Under the pieces are notes generated by a model. It saw only the letters and a program-made list of their open reading frames with translations. It did not search any database and was not told where the DNA came from. Of a stretch of DNA of 64,000 nucleotides, positions 1 to 12,190 are shown in pieces (position 1 is the first letter of the stretch; each line of letters starts with the position of its first letter). Source of the stretch: Saxidomus purpurata (lineage: Eukaryota; Mollusca; Bivalvia; Venerida; Veneridae); NCBI GenBank assembly GCA_022818135.1, contig JAFMSR010000014.1, forward strand, positions 33,213,487-33,277,486, written 5' to 3'. Both the position numbers and the translations under genes were made by a program.

Positions 1-165
1 CCGTCCGTCCGTCCGTCCGTCCGTAGCATTTCCTGTCCGCTCCATATCTCCTTTACCCCTTGATTTTCATGAATATGTGGTCAACATTTCACCTGATCAA
101 GATGATGTGCAGTACCCATGATATCGGCACTGGAAATGAAATACAGGTGACGGATAGAACACTCT
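1..165 (+). repeat. Edge of a dispersed repeat opening with (CCGT)n
   Basis: The window opens with six CCGT units (1-24), followed by non-coding text resembling the tandem units found after CCGT runs in other elements here (compare the GTCCGTCC run near 19185). The element is cut by the window edge, so family and left end cannot be set. The right limit is a guess from where the style of sequence changes. Confidence 0.45.
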
Positions 166-851
166 TTTTAACTTCATTTGCTAGTAGCTTACAAACCGCC
201 CACTCTCATATCCACTGTTTTCTTCAGAAATTTTGTTCAAGATTTGCACGACACAGTAAGTAAGATAATTACAGGGGGCGATGTAAAAACAAAGGAGCTG
301 ATGTGCAGTCATTGTCTCCTTCAGCATAGTGAACAGTCCACACATACCCAGAGGGTAGGATTGATAACATATATACAAACTGTGAGAGCCAATCAGGAAT
401 ATAAATATACATCCTTGCTGTATACATAGAGTAATGAAAATATAGGCAAATTTTACTGTTCGACAAAGCCTACACATCCCGACTTCACAGAGGTCTTTTC
501 TTAGACCACTTGAACAGGGTAACTTGAAGGTAACTATATTTACCTTTTAGAAATCCACGTTGTACACCTCTGAGAGAAAGCTACACTCAGTAATATTAAT
601 TCCTTCAATGTTCCTATTTGCGACGGGGGAAACAGATGTATTAAAGACTGCCTTGTAACTATATATTGTTTCAAACTGTTCAATTTATTTATACAAGAGA
701 AATGTTAATTTAATCGAAGTTAATCTTGCAACCAAGAAAGTCAAAAAAACATTTTAAAAAAGACAAAACGAACGAGAATATAATTACAAATATTAAGTTG
801 ATGGATAATTCGTTTAATTTTTTGAAAAATTACTGCAAACTGTTTTTTTTT
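166..851. other. No gene recognised
   Basis: AT-rich sequence with only short chance open frames on both strands. None has a recognisable motif or a partner frame, and no repeat structure is evident. Confidence 0.5.
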
Positions 852-1043
852 CTATAAAATAAGAGAAATTTGTTTTACATCTTCAAATATATAAATATAT
901 TTGTCTGTCTCTGGTGTAAAACTGTCCCATGCGCACGAGCGATTTCTATGATAAGTTAAGTGCAAAATGTGTAATTCTAGAATATTAAGGGGCGCCCTAC
1001 TATTTATAGTTTTATAGATTAGCGCTGCCATACGATACTTCAC
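852..1043 (-). pseudogene. Scrap of a non-LTR retrotransposon reverse transcriptase C-terminus
   Basis: The minus-strand frame begins with the pattern R-M-x-x-L-I-Y-K-x-x-N-x-x-A-P-x-x-I-L-E-L. This resembles the 'R-x-x-L-x-Y-K-x-x-N-x-x-A-P-x-Y-L' segment downstream of the reverse transcriptase domain in CR1/Jockey-like LINEs; the better preserved copy at 52148-52788 has the equivalent 'MYKYKNNLLPDQF'. After about 35 residues the resemblance stops and the frame drifts into AT-rich noise. No catalytic motif is present. It is best read as a short dead fragment and could still be chance. Confidence 0.4.
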
Positions 1044-3833
1044 TTGCCATTGGTTTTCACACTGTCTAACTCTCTCAAGATTACTGGTGGTGACAGTTCG
1101 ATCGATCTACTAAGTATTCAGTTTTGTAAAATTCTGAACATTGCTTACTAGTAAGTTTTACTGTTTTTTACCCGATAAATTCCTGGAAAAGTCTAGAAAT
1201 GTAAGAAAATTAATATAATGAAAAGTGTTTTGCGCTGAGATGTTTTCCTGCATGACACATTTGAAAACCATGTTCGCATTGTTTTATTCCTGAGAAGTTA
1301 TCCAGGTATTGTATGCAATTTATGTTCCCTTGTCAAGGTGTGGACACATTCTATTTCAAAGATGCCGTTTTGGTAGTGCTGTCTACACTGTGACTGATAA
1401 TTAATCATTGAACGTGACTTCCGTGACTTCCGTGACTTTATCACTTAGAAACACAGTAGATATAGACTAGAGTAGACCTCTGTGGAACAAGACAAGAATC
1501 TCCGACGTGTTCCGATTGCAGTCACGAGAACAATTATTTATAACACGACTACGTGCTTTTCTGGCCCGAACATTTTTTGGTCTGTCCCACCTCGAAAATA
1601 AAGAACAGTTCTTTTGGAATAAAAAGTAGAGTGGTGAATGCTATTTTATTATTATCTTTGTTCTTGATATCAGTAAACAAAAGGTACATTCTAAGCATTT
1701 GTTTTACTACATGAAAAGTCTTACCGGCTGCTGCGATTTGCTGCGATAACAAGTTGCAAATATAAACATGACGTAGATTTCGAAAATCGATGATTTCTTT
1801 GTCAGCTTTGTTTGTAAACATCGCAAATGTTACGAACTATGATTGAATAGATGTCTGTCGAAAACATGTACATAGTTCTGTAGATGAAAAATTACATGTC
1901 CTGTTTATTCTGGTTAGGTTTCATAATCCAAAACTTTCAAGTCAAAAATAAATACCGCAACAAAACTTTGCGATAGTTAATACAGCGATAAAAACCGAGG
2001 AGAACGTGTAATTAACGCTTCATTTAATGCTGTTGAATTATATATAGCTTCATTTAATGCTGTTGAATTATTATAGTTTAACATAAAATGTAAACGTTAT
2101 GGCTAGAATCAACAACACAAGAAAAATGCTAAATAGTAATTTGAGAAAATCTGTTGAAAATAATGATACGGCCCCGCTACACTATATGTATGTATATTGG
2201 AATAAAAAAAGCTTTGTAACACAAAAAAAAAAGAAATTTGTAGTTAAATACTCAAATTCCATAGAAATATATAATGGCCCCTTTCCATTTGATTATTCTT
2301 TCTGAAGGATGTTTTAATTTTAAAAGTTCGACCCCCCCCCCTTGCGATCTAATACTGAAGGCGAGCCGCTTTAAATTGCGTAATGATGTACAATATTTCA
2401 CATTTGCACCCCCCACATCATTTCCACTTCGGACAATGCTTTGAGGCAATGGAGTGGAATTCAGCTTATTTCAGACCCATTCTATGGATATAAGACAAAC
2501 AAAACCGAACGCATGTTCTAGTCTTTAAGTTACTGTTTTACTTGGGTTAACAATCTTGAATCTATGGCTCCCCAGTGAGTGTAAAAACAATGATATGTGC
2601 TCATTCGGTGTTTAATAAAGGACAAAACAACCAAAAACAAAAAAAACAAAAAAAAAAAACCCTTTCAATTTAGATCATTTAAACAAGCTTTAATAATGAA
2701 GAAATTTTAAATGTCAAAGTAATCAGTTTTGCGATATAATATTATTTTTATAAACAAGTTTTTTCGGTCGGCCATGTTTTTTTTCGGTCTTTTTCGATCA
2801 TTTACTTTATTTTTAATACGATATTTACAATTTTTTCATTTTTTCCACAGATTGAGAATAGACAATAAAATACTCGCATTGAGTGGGTTTAATAATTTAA
2901 GTACGTATATAATTCATGCCTATCAACATAATATGTTGTTACAATCCAGTTTAACATTAGCACAACTTTACAAGGGAATGTGCATGGATCGAATCCCAGT
3001 CATTGCCCTGTTATTTTTGTCCTCACCTTGTGACATTTGGCGCCTTCCGACTTAATAAAAAATTTTTTTACTATCAAAATCTGGCTCACAATCGCTGTGA
3101 TATACTGAAAAATTACGCCGACTCTTTTTTGTTATTTACTGTTATTTGTTTATGTCTAAAACAAATCTCCTACAATTGTAAAATAAAACATCTAGTATTC
3201 TGTGTCGGACACATTTTCTAATGTCTTATTTTCAAATTCCCCCGAAAGGCTGCCAGTAACAATTTTTAATGTGATGCGTTCGAGTGATGTGAAATACAAT
3301 TTCTAGAGCCATTAAATATAGCTAAAGTTCTAAACACTTCTTTAGATCTATCACTGTATTAGAGGAAATGGTCACAAAATGCTTAAATTTTTTAAAGCAC
3401 GCAGCGGAAACTATGCAGTCGTCGTGAAATGGTCTGTTTTGTTCGATCATTGTCTCGATTGTTTCTGCAATGATATATTGCAGACATTTCCCGAAAAGGA
3501 AGCAAAAGAAATATCAGTCTGGTCAGCCTAAGTGCATTCATATTGATGTAAAGGAAACACGAAAAGACAATAAGGGCACTATCTACAGTTTCTTTTTACA
3601 TATATTATACAAATGTACCACACTGGTTGTCGGGAACTATTTGGACTTTTAAAATTCCTTCCCGCGTATTATTCACAAAACATAATACAAGTGTGTAAGT
3701 ATAAATGCGCTTGATTTGTTATTGTTATTAATTTACAAATCAAAGTAAAATTTACTAAAGTTCCTCGACGTCTACAATATCAGCAGCAGAAGCAGAATAA
3801 GACAAATTTATTTAAACGGGGATTAAAATAGAA
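1044..3833. other. No gene recognised; minor repeats
   Basis: AT-rich sequence. It contains three 10-bp units (gtgacttccg-like) at about 1420-1441, a 30-bp-period direct repeat at 2017-2071 (listed separately), a C10 run at 2332-2341 and an A/C-rich stretch at 2620-2660. Open frames up to 108 codons (2729-3055) are rich in Phe, Leu and Ile, as expected from AT-rich DNA, and show no family signature. Confidence 0.5.
2017..2071. repeat. Two-copy direct repeat, 30-bp period
   Basis: The 25-bp string starting 'gcttcatttaatgctgttga' occurs at 2017-2041 and again, identically, at 2047-2071, separated by 5 bp. Identity over 25 bp suggests a recent local duplication. Confidence 0.8.
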
Positions 3834-3844
3834 AAGCCAACAGT

Positions 3845-4646
3845 AGTCTGGTTCCCTGTCGTACTGGCATGCTACAGTACGTCAGGCAAAGCTCAATAAT
3901 GGCGGCGCCCAGTGGATGCTCAAAAGTATACTTTTTATAGTGAAAATGATAAAAGTATTGATCATTCAAAACTAATATGTTGATTTGAAATAGTTATTGA
4001 CATAGTTTTAAGAGACGAAAGGTTTTTTGAATGCTCAATCTGTGAACGTTGTAAACGTTGAAAAAGTTGGACCAGTAAGTGTACTATATTTCGGACAAGT
4101 TACTTCAAGAAGACATTTCTGATATGTTGTTTTTTTTGTAGTTTTTTTTTTTTGCCATAGTCGAGCCTAAAAATGTTCAAATTTAAATATGAAAAGGCAA
4201 ACAAAAACAAAAAAGGAGGAACACGTGATTCGAACCTCGCCCGTAAAATTACAGCACTAGTGACTTACCCACTGGGTCACGGTGAATGATCTTACATTGA
4301 ATGCTTAAATAAGACATAACTATTCAATTCTTATATATAGAATAGCTGCGAACATAATAGTATACAGACTCAATATCCGAAATGCCAATGATATCTACCA
4401 CGTCCGAAAACACGGCTATTTTTCCTGTTGTTTATTTCTCGTTATATTTTGCTGGTCAATCAAATATTATTAGCAATTAACATTGGATTTGTATTGACAA
4501 ATCACATACTGCAAGGTTTTTTGAATGATTAACTCCTACATAAAACTTTCTATTAACTCAATGTAAAAATTTGATAGTGTGGGCACCGCCATTATTGAGC
4601 TTTGCCTGACCCGTACCGTATTGGTAGGGGCAGGTAACACCAGACT
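3845..4646. mobile_element. Non-autonomous TIR DNA transposon, 802 bp, 11-bp target duplication
   Basis: The ends are AGTCTGG...CCAGACT. Inverted termini run about 65 bp: the inner part, starting 'gtcaggcaaagctcaataat' at 3881, recurs as reverse complement at about 4581-4610 with one or two mismatches, while the outer part is more diverged. Immediately outside both ends stands the same 11-mer, AAGCCAACAGT (3834-3844 and 4647-4657), a perfect target-site duplication. Duplications of 8-11 bp are typical of Mutator-like elements, so a MULE-type MITE is the best guess. There is no open frame of note. A tRNA-like segment lies in the middle on the minus strand. Confidence 0.8.
4218..4289 (-). other. 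tRNA-like segment (degenerate, SINE-head type)
   Basis: On the minus strand the order is a box-A-like 'gacccagtgggtaag', an anticodon-loop-like 'ctgtaat', and a box B 'ggttcgaatc' at normal tRNA spacing. The T-arm and acceptor pairings do not close, so this is not a functional tRNA gene. It may be a SINE head or a tRNA pseudogene captured inside the surrounding 802-bp element. Confidence 0.5.
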
Positions 4647-4657
4647 AAGCCAACAGT

Positions 4658-5453
4658 TGCATTAACAATGGGAATCGAACGTTTGTAAGCATGTAGTAAT
4701 TAGTTCCAACTCATTTCGAACATTTATGTTCGAATTGACCTAATAACCTAATAATTGACCTATGAATGGAAATATATGTTACTTTTTAGTGATACAGCGA
4801 GTCATGATTATGTTTGTTGTACTACGATTTGTCGCTCAGATGATTCGTAATTAATCAATCAGGCATTTGGCAGCTTGCATCTGAACTCCAAATCGAGATT
4901 TATGACACTATGTAAATTGCAGACTCTGTATTACAAAATGTTATGTAAAGTTACACAATAAAAAGCAAAATTTACATTCATTTGACCGCATGGTTGATTT
5001 TAGTTTGTCATTATCATAAAGAAATTAAACGGTTTTGGTAGTGCTTATGCTATAATAGCCCTTAGTATATGTTATGAATTGTTTTGAAGTTTAAACCAAC
5101 GCAGAGCACCAGTTCCATCTTTAAGTATAACAGGGAAAAATGATAATCACCACTTAAAATTCTATTAGCCTATATGCTCCGTTTGCACGTGATATTTTGC
5201 CTTTTAGGTGTATATAATTATTATCATTCTCAGATTAAGTGCATATTAACGGCACGTGTAAAATTCTTTCTCGGCAGAAAACCATTAAAATACAACTTTA
5301 TTTGTAAGAAAAAATTGTTTATAACTTCAGAAATGCTAGAAAGTTGTATCAACGTAAAGCTGATACAAAAGCTTCTTAACAAAATGTTTCTTGTCGTGAC
5401 AATGTTGATTTTTTTACATTTATGTGTTCTTTTTTGCAAGAATATTCTTGCAT
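4658..5453. other. No gene recognised
   Basis: AT-rich unique-looking sequence. The open frame starting at 5174 exists only because the downstream poly(C) reads as polyproline; its first 100 residues show no domain. Confidence 0.5.
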
Positions 5454-5462
5454 ATGTCAAGT

Positions 5463-5556
<94 letters not shown>

Positions 5557-5565
5557 ACTTGACAT
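5454..5565. repeat. 93-base poly(C) inside a 9-bp perfect inverted repeat
   Basis: Bases 5464-5556 are an uninterrupted C run. It is bracketed by ATGTCAAGT (5454-5462) and its exact reverse complement ACTTGACAT (5557-5565). The polyproline and polyglycine frames through it are artefacts of the run. The exact length is likely to be unreliable in any assembly. Confidence 0.85.
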
Positions 5566-5595
5566 TTTCACTGTGGTTCAAGTTATTGATGAAAT

Positions 5596-5939
5596 TTAAA
5601 ATGGCACTTCCTAAAATTTGTGTCAAAATAAAGAACTTAAGAAGCATAATTAGGAAAAGATTTGCAATTAGTATTACTAACCTTAATGTATAAGCTATAC
5701 ATTCCAGTCATCGTAAAATCAGCGTTTTAAAAAAGGTTGCAGTACCTTAAAACATTCAATAATCTATGAAGTTGTTGTTTATTGTACTGAATAGATAGTG
5801 ATGTTTTACTGAAGGCCCCTTTGTTGACTTAAATGAGGGCATTTTCCTATACATGCTCTTTAAAATTTATATATTTTCATCGCAAACATTATTTATTTTT
5901 GAATAAGATAATCGCTTTTTGTAGAAGCGCCCCTTTTAA
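5596..5939. mobile_element. TTAA-flanked MITE, copy C (diverged)
   Basis: It begins TTAAAATGGCACTTCCT and ends with 'gcgccccttttaa', so TTAA is at both ends. The body matches the two copies at 60469-61119, for example 'attactaaccttaatgtata', 'acattccagtc' and 'cattcaataatctatgaagt' in the same order. It is non-coding. TTAA targets are typical of piggyBac-type elements, but no transposase is visible. Confidence 0.65.
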
Positions 5940-6132
5940 TATGTTTACATACTGTCTTGTGTAACGGCTTAAAATACGCAACTTAACTTTTAGGTTAAGT
6001 AATACACAAAATGTAATACTTGCAAATATTTTATTTATGATGCTTTTGAAGTTATTTAATTTGACACTCAGTAGGATATGCATGAACTGGAAAAATAAGT
6101 AATCATATGTGAATAAAATTATCTAGTAAAGG

Positions 6133-7668
6133 ATGAGCGTCAATTTGGAAGGTAGTAGGTAGTTGGTAGTTGGATATTCGAATAACCAACTACCTACTAG
6201 TTGGCAGTTGGTTATTCGAATATCCAAACTATATAATAACTGGTAGTTGGTAACTCAATACACTATCACCAGAATGAAATGTTCAAACACACCATACCCC
6301 TTCCTTAACACAGAATAAAGCAGGGGACCTAGTTGGTTATTAGTGTGAATTTCCAACTACCAACCAGAAGGTAGTTGGTAATTCGAACTTTGCATGTATT
6401 CCTCTCAAAATAGAAAGTATTTTCCCGGAAGAAATGTAACTGATATATAACAAGATAGATGTGTTCTACAACATGGTAACACCCCCTTCTCCCTACGTCC
6501 ACCAGGGGACTCAGTTGGTTATTCGCGTGAATCCCCAACTACCAACCAGAAGGTAGTTGGTAATTCGAACTTTGCAAGTATTCTTCTCAAAATAGAAAGT
6601 ATTTTTCTGGAAGAAATGTAACGGATATATAACAAAATAGATGTGTTCTACAACATGGCAACACCCCCTTCTCCCTGTGTGCACTAGGGGACTCAGTTGG
6701 TTATTCGCGTGAATCCCCAACTACCAACTAAAAGGTAGTTGGTAATTCGAACTTTGCATGTATTCTTCTAAAAAAAGAAAGTATTTTTCCGGAATAAATG
6801 TAACTGATATATAGCAAGATAGATGTGTTCTACAACATGGCAACATCCTCTTCTCCCTATGTGCACTAGGGGACTCAGTTGGTTATTCGCGTGAATCCCC
6901 AACTACCAACCAGAAGGTAGTGGGTAATTCGAACTTTGCATGTATTCCTCTTAAAAAAGTATTTTCCCGGAAGAAATTTAACTGATATGTAACAAGATAT
7001 ATGTGTTCTACAACATGGCAACATCCTCTTCTCCCTATGTGCACTAGGGGACTCAGTTGGTTATTCACGTGAATCCCAAACTACCAACCAGAAGGTAGTT
7101 GGTAATTCGAACTTTACATGTATTCCTCTAAGAAAGGAAAGTATTTTTCCGGAATAAATGTAACGGATATATAACAAGATACATGTGTTCTACAACATGG
7201 CAACACCCCTTCTCCCTACGTCCACCAGGGGACTCAGTTGGTTATTCGCGTGAATCCCCAACTACCAACCAGAAGGTAGTTGGTAATTCGAACTTTGCAT
7301 GTTTTCCCGTCAAAATAGAAAGCATTTTTCCGGAATAAATGTAACGGATATATAACAAGATAGATGTGTTCTACAACATGGTAACACCCCCTTCTCCCTA
7401 CATCCACCAGGGAACTCAGTTGGTTATTCGCGTGAATCCCCAACTGCCAACCAGAAGGTAGTTGGTAGTTCGAAATTTGCATGTTTTCCCGTCGAAATAG
7501 AAAGTATTTTTCCGGAAGAAATGTAACTCATATATAACAAGATAGATGTGTTCTACAACATGGTAACACCCCTTTCTACCTACATCCACCAGGGGACTCA
7601 GTTGGTTATTCGCGTGAATCCCCAACTACCAACCAGAAGGTGGTTGGTTATTCGGATTTTGAATGTTT
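6133..7668 (-). repeat. Left arm of the foldback element: about 7 units of ~182 bp
   Basis: The hairpin motif 'ccaactaccaaccagaaggt' recurs near 6352, 6535, 6717, 6898, 7078, 7258, 7439 and 7620. Each unit holds a self-complementary CCAACTACC...GGTAGTTGG stem. The outermost ~210 bp (6133-6345) is not tandem and matches the outer right arm, including the string 'cacagaataaagcagggg'. Units differ by a few per cent and small indels. Confidence 0.9.
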
Positions 7669-8639
7669 TTTTTTACTGAAAACAGAAAGTTTTTTTCAGT
7701 AATTACTATAGCGGATAATATGTTTTACTGTCATTTGCATATGTTTTACTGTCATTTGCATCATCTTTAAAGAGCATGCACCACGAGCAATAATCATAAT
7801 TCAAATACGCAGTACGTTATCAAGTATAAATTTCACCTATATGGCGCCGAGCTTTTTAGAATTTGAGCACAAAGTTAAAGAAGTCTGTCTGACTAAGATC
7901 TAGGATTGTCCAGTGCTAGTCCGTGTACATTTAGTACTTCCCATGTACTAACCTTTTCCTTTGAATGAATATAAAGGTACCAACACGAAAAGGAAATGAA
8001 CGGGCTTCAATGTTCACTACCATTATTTCATATCTTGTTAAAATCAAATGTTCTATATGTTTCAACTACGTTACTATCACTAACAACTGGATGTACATTT
8101 AATTCCAAGTAATATTTGTAATTATGTACTTTTACGTCAGAAAAAATGACGTGCGTTAATATTTGTTTGGAAATCAAACATTACATTTACTGGATTACAA
8201 TAAAATGACAGCTGTTATTTAGACAAGAACCATCTATCAGTATGTGTTGACAGTATGTGTTGATTATGAGAAATTTAGTAGTAACACAGGCCATTTTTAA
8301 GTTGATGTAGCATGAATTTAACCGACGACATCGTGGAAAAGAACAAAAGTCAAAAATATTTTGTTCCGCTAGTTCCAATTCAATACAACAATAACAACAA
8401 CCATTTTACAGTAAATCCAGTCTTGGCTTGCCAACCCTGTTTCTCTCATGTAGCTGTACTGCATATTATCAAACGCACTCGTAAATACTTTACAGACGTA
8501 AAGCATGTCTGCTTTAATCCCTGTACGAAAAAAATACGAATACAAGTGTGTTGTAATTATTTGATACATATATAATCACTATTTCGAAAATGAATGATAT
8601 ATCTCAGCAGTAATCCGTTGTTATTAAATGATTAACAAG
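7669..8639. other. Central loop of the foldback element, no transposase
   Basis: This is unique AT-rich sequence between the opposed arms. It contains a perfect tandem duplication of 21 bp (7720-7740 and 7741-7761, starting ATGTTTTACTGTCATTTGCA). Two overlapping opposite-strand frames of 63-87 codons at 8187-8575 lack any motif and are probably chance. Confidence 0.7.
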
Positions 8640-11600
8640 TATTTTATTACATGCAAAGTCCGAATAACCTACTACCTTCTGGTAGGTAGTTGGGGATTCA
8701 CGCGAATAACCAACTGAGTCCCCTGGTGGAAGTAGGAGAAAGGAGGTGTTACCATGATGTTGAATACATTTATCTGGTTATAGATCAGTTACAGTTATTA
8801 TTGAAGAAAGCTATCTGCTTTCCTTGAAATACATTCAAAATCCGAATTACCAACTACCTTCTGGTAGGTAGTTGGGGATTCACGCGAATAACCAACTGAG
8901 TCATCTGGTGGATGTAGGGAGAAGGGAGTGTTACCATGTTGTAGAATACATCTATCTTGTTATAAATTAGTAACATTTATTTCAGATAAATACTTTCTGT
9001 TTTGACGGGAAAACATGCAAAGTTCGAATTACCAACTACCTTCTGGTTGGTAGTTGGGGATTCACGCGAATAACCAACTGAGTCCCCTGGTGGATGTAGG
9101 GAGAAGGGGGTGTTACCATGTTGTAGAATACATCTATCTTGTTATATATTCGTTAATTTTTTTCCGGATAAATACTTTCTGTTTAGACGGGAAAACATGC
9201 AAAGTTCGAATTACCAACTACCTTCTGGTTGGTAGTTGGGGATTCACGCGAATAACCAACTGAGGCCTCTGGTGGACGTAGAGAAAATGGAATGTTACCA
9301 TGTTGTAGAACACATCTATCTTGTTATATATTCGTTAATTTTTTTCCGGATAAATACTTTCTGTTTTGACGGGAAAACATGCAAAGTTCGAATTACCAAC
9401 TACCTTCTGGTTGGTAGTTGGGGATTCACGCGAATAACCAACTGAGGCCTCTGGTGGACGTTGAGAAAATGGAATGTTAGCATGTTGTAGAACACATCTA
9501 TCTTGTTATATATTCGTTAATATTTTTCCGGATAAATACTTTAAGTTTTGACGGAAAACATGCAAAGTTCGAATTACCAACTACCTTCTGGTTGGTAGTT
9601 GGGGATTCACGCGAATGACCAACTGAGTCCCCTGGTATTTGTAGGGAGAAGGGGGTGTTGCCATGTTGTAGAACACATCTATCTTGTTATATATCAGTTA
9701 CATTTATTTCTGAAAAATACTTTCCTTATTGACGGGAATACATGCAAAGTTCGAATTACCAACTACCTTCTGGTTGGAAAATGGGGATTCACGCGAATAA
9801 CCAACTGAGTCCCCTAGTGCACATAGGGAGAAGAGGAAGTTGCCATGTTGTAGAACAAAACTATCTTGTTATATATCAGTTACATTTATTCCGAAAAAAA
9901 TACTTACTATTATGACAGGAAAACATGTAAAGTTCGAATTACCAACTACCTTCTGGTTGGTAGTTGGGGATTCACGCGAATAACCAACTGAGTCTCCTAG
10001 AGCACATAGGGAGAAGGGAGTGTTGCCATGTTGTAGAACACATCTTTCTTGTTATATATCAGTTACATTTCTTCCGGACAAATGCTTTCTATTTTGACGG
10101 GAAAACATGCAAAGTTCGAATTACCAACTACCTTCTGGTTGGTAGTTGGGGATTCACGCGAATAACCAACTGAGTCCCCTAGTGCACATAGGGAGAAGGG
10201 GGTGTTACCATGTTGTAGAACACATCTATCTTGTTATATATCAGTAACATTTCTTCCGGAAAAATACTTTCTTTTTTGAGAGGAATACATGCAAAGTTCG
10301 AATTACCAACTACCTTCTGGTTGGTAGTTGGGGATTCACGCGAATAACCAACTGAGTCCCCTGGTGGACGTAGAGGGAGGGAGGTGTTACCATGTTGTAG
10401 AACACATCTATCTTGTTATATATCCGTTACATTTATTCCGGAAAAATACTTTCTATTTTAACGGGAAAACATGCAAAGTACGAATTACCAACTACCTTTT
10501 GGTTGGTAGTTGGGGTTTCACGCGAATGACCAACTGAGTCCCCTGGTGGACGTAGGGAGAAGGGGTGTTACCATGTTGTAGAACACATCTATCTTGTTAT
10601 GTATCCGTAACATTTCTTCCGGAAAAAATACTTTCTTTTTTGAGAGTAAAACATGCAAAGTTCGAATTACCAACTACCTTCTGGTTGGTAGTTGGGGATT
10701 CACGCGAATAACCAACTGAGTCCCCTAGTGCACATAGGGAGAAGGGGGTGTTGCCATGTTGTAGAACACATCTATCTTGTTATATATCAGTTACATTTCT
10801 TCCGGAAAAATACTTTCTATTTTGAGAGGAATACATGCAAAGTTCGAATTACCAACTACCTTCTGGTTGGTAGTTGGGGATTCACGCGAATAACCAACTG
10901 AGTCCCCTGTTGGACGTAGGGAGAAGGGGGTATTACCATGTTGTAGAAGACATGTATCTTGTTATATATCCGTAACATTTCTTCCGGAAAAATACTTTCT
11001 ATTTTGACGGGAAAACATGCGAAGTTCGAATTACCAACTACCTTCTGGTTGGTAGTTGGGGATTCACGCGAATAACCAACTGAGTCTCCTGGTGGACGTA
11101 GAGAGAAAGGGGTGTTATCATGTTGTAGAACACATCTATCTTGTTATATATCAGTTACATTTATTCCGGAAAAATACTTTCTTTTTTGACGGGAATACAT
11201 GCAAAGCTCGAATTACCAACTACCTTCTGGTTGGTAGTTGGGGATTCACGTGAATAACCAACTAAGTCCCCTAGTGCACACAGGGAAAAAGGGGTGTTGC
11301 CATGTTGTAGAACACATCTATCTTGTTATATATCAGTTACATTTCTTCCGGAAAAATACTTTCTATTTTGAGAGGAATACATGCAAAGTTCGAATTACCA
11401 ACTACCTTCTGGTTGGTAGTTGGGGATTCACGCGAATAACCAACTGAGTCCCCTGGTGGATGTAGGTAGAAAGGGGTGTTATCATGTTGTAGAACACATC
11501 TATCTTGTTATATATCAGTTACATTTCTTCCGGAAAAATACTTTCTATTTTGACGGGAAAACATGCAAAGTTCGAATTACCAACTACCTTCTGGTTGGTA

Positions 11601-12190
11601 GTTGGGGATTCACGCGAATAACCAACCGAGTCCCCTAGTGCACATAGGGAGATGGGGGTGTTACCATGTTGTAGAACACATGTATCTTGTTATATATCAG
11701 TAACATTTATTCCGGAAAAATACTTTCTTTTTTGAGAGGAATACATGCAAAGTTCGAATTACCAACTACCTTCTGGTTGGTAGTTGGGGATTCACGCGAA
11801 TAACCAACTGAGTCCCCTGGTGGACGTAGGGAGAAGGGGGTGTTACCATGTTGTAGAACACATCTATCTTGTTATATATCACGACATTTCTTCCGGAAAA
11901 ATACTTTCTTTTTTGAGAGGAATACATGCAAAGTTCGAATTACCAACTACCTTCTGGTTGGTAGTTGGAGATTCACGCGAAGAACCAACTAGGCCCCCTG
12001 CTTTATTCTGTGTTAAGGAAGGGGTATTGTGTGTTTGAACATTTCATTCTGGTGATAGTGTATTGAGTTACCAACTACCAGCTGTTATATAGTTTGGAAT
12101 TACTAATAACCAACTACCAACTAGAAGGTAGTTGGATTCACGCGAATATCCAACTACCAACTACCTACTACCTACCAAATTGACGCTCAT
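8640..12190 (+). repeat. Right arm of the foldback element: about 18 units of ~182 bp
   Basis: The motif 'ccaactaccttctggttggt' recurs from about 8661 to 11942 with a spacing close to 182 bp; 9029 to 11942 fits 16 periods. The unit contains box-like constants such as 'gttgtagaacacatctatct' and 'ttccggaaaaatactttct'. The first two units near the loop are the most diverged. The terminal ~210 bp mirrors the left end. The arm is more than twice as long as the left one, so unit number has changed independently in the two arms. Confidence 0.9.

Larger units (their letters stand above)
6133..12190. mobile_element. Foldback-type transposable element, 6058 bp, 9-bp target duplication
   Basis: The left end reads ATGAGCGTCAATTTGG (6133-6148) and the right end is its exact reverse complement (12175-12190). 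The terminal match continues to about 48 bp with one mismatch. The 9-mer TAGTAAAGG stands directly outside both ends (6124-6132 and 12191-12199). Inside the ~210-bp terminal segments are two arrays of a ~182-bp unit in opposite orientation, separated by a 1-kb loop with no transposase. Drosophila foldback (FB) elements likewise have TIRs made of tandem repeats and a 9-bp duplication, and Mutator-like elements also make 8-11-bp duplications. The element is non-autonomous as seen here. The ~69-codon open frames repeating every 182 bp are by-products: the unit is not a multiple of three, so each frame closes in the next unit. Confidence 0.9.

Noticed and set aside
2940..3060. tRNA or SINE suggested by a box-B-like 'ggatcgaatccc' near 2985
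   Set aside because: No box A at a plausible distance and no tRNA arms close.
5174..5693. Polyproline and polyglycine proteins
   Set aside because: Created solely by the poly(C) run; flanking residues show no domain.
6329..12038. Series of ~69-codon frames starting MGIHANNQLSP on both strands of the foldback arms, looking like a gene family
   Set aside because: They repeat with the 182-bp tandem unit, change strand with arm orientation, and close in the next unit because 182 is not a multiple of three. They are repeat by-products.
8640..12190. CRISPR-like array of direct repeats
   Set aside because: Repeat plus spacer structure is absent; whole 182-bp units are similar, the DNA is eukaryotic, and the array is part of a TIR element.
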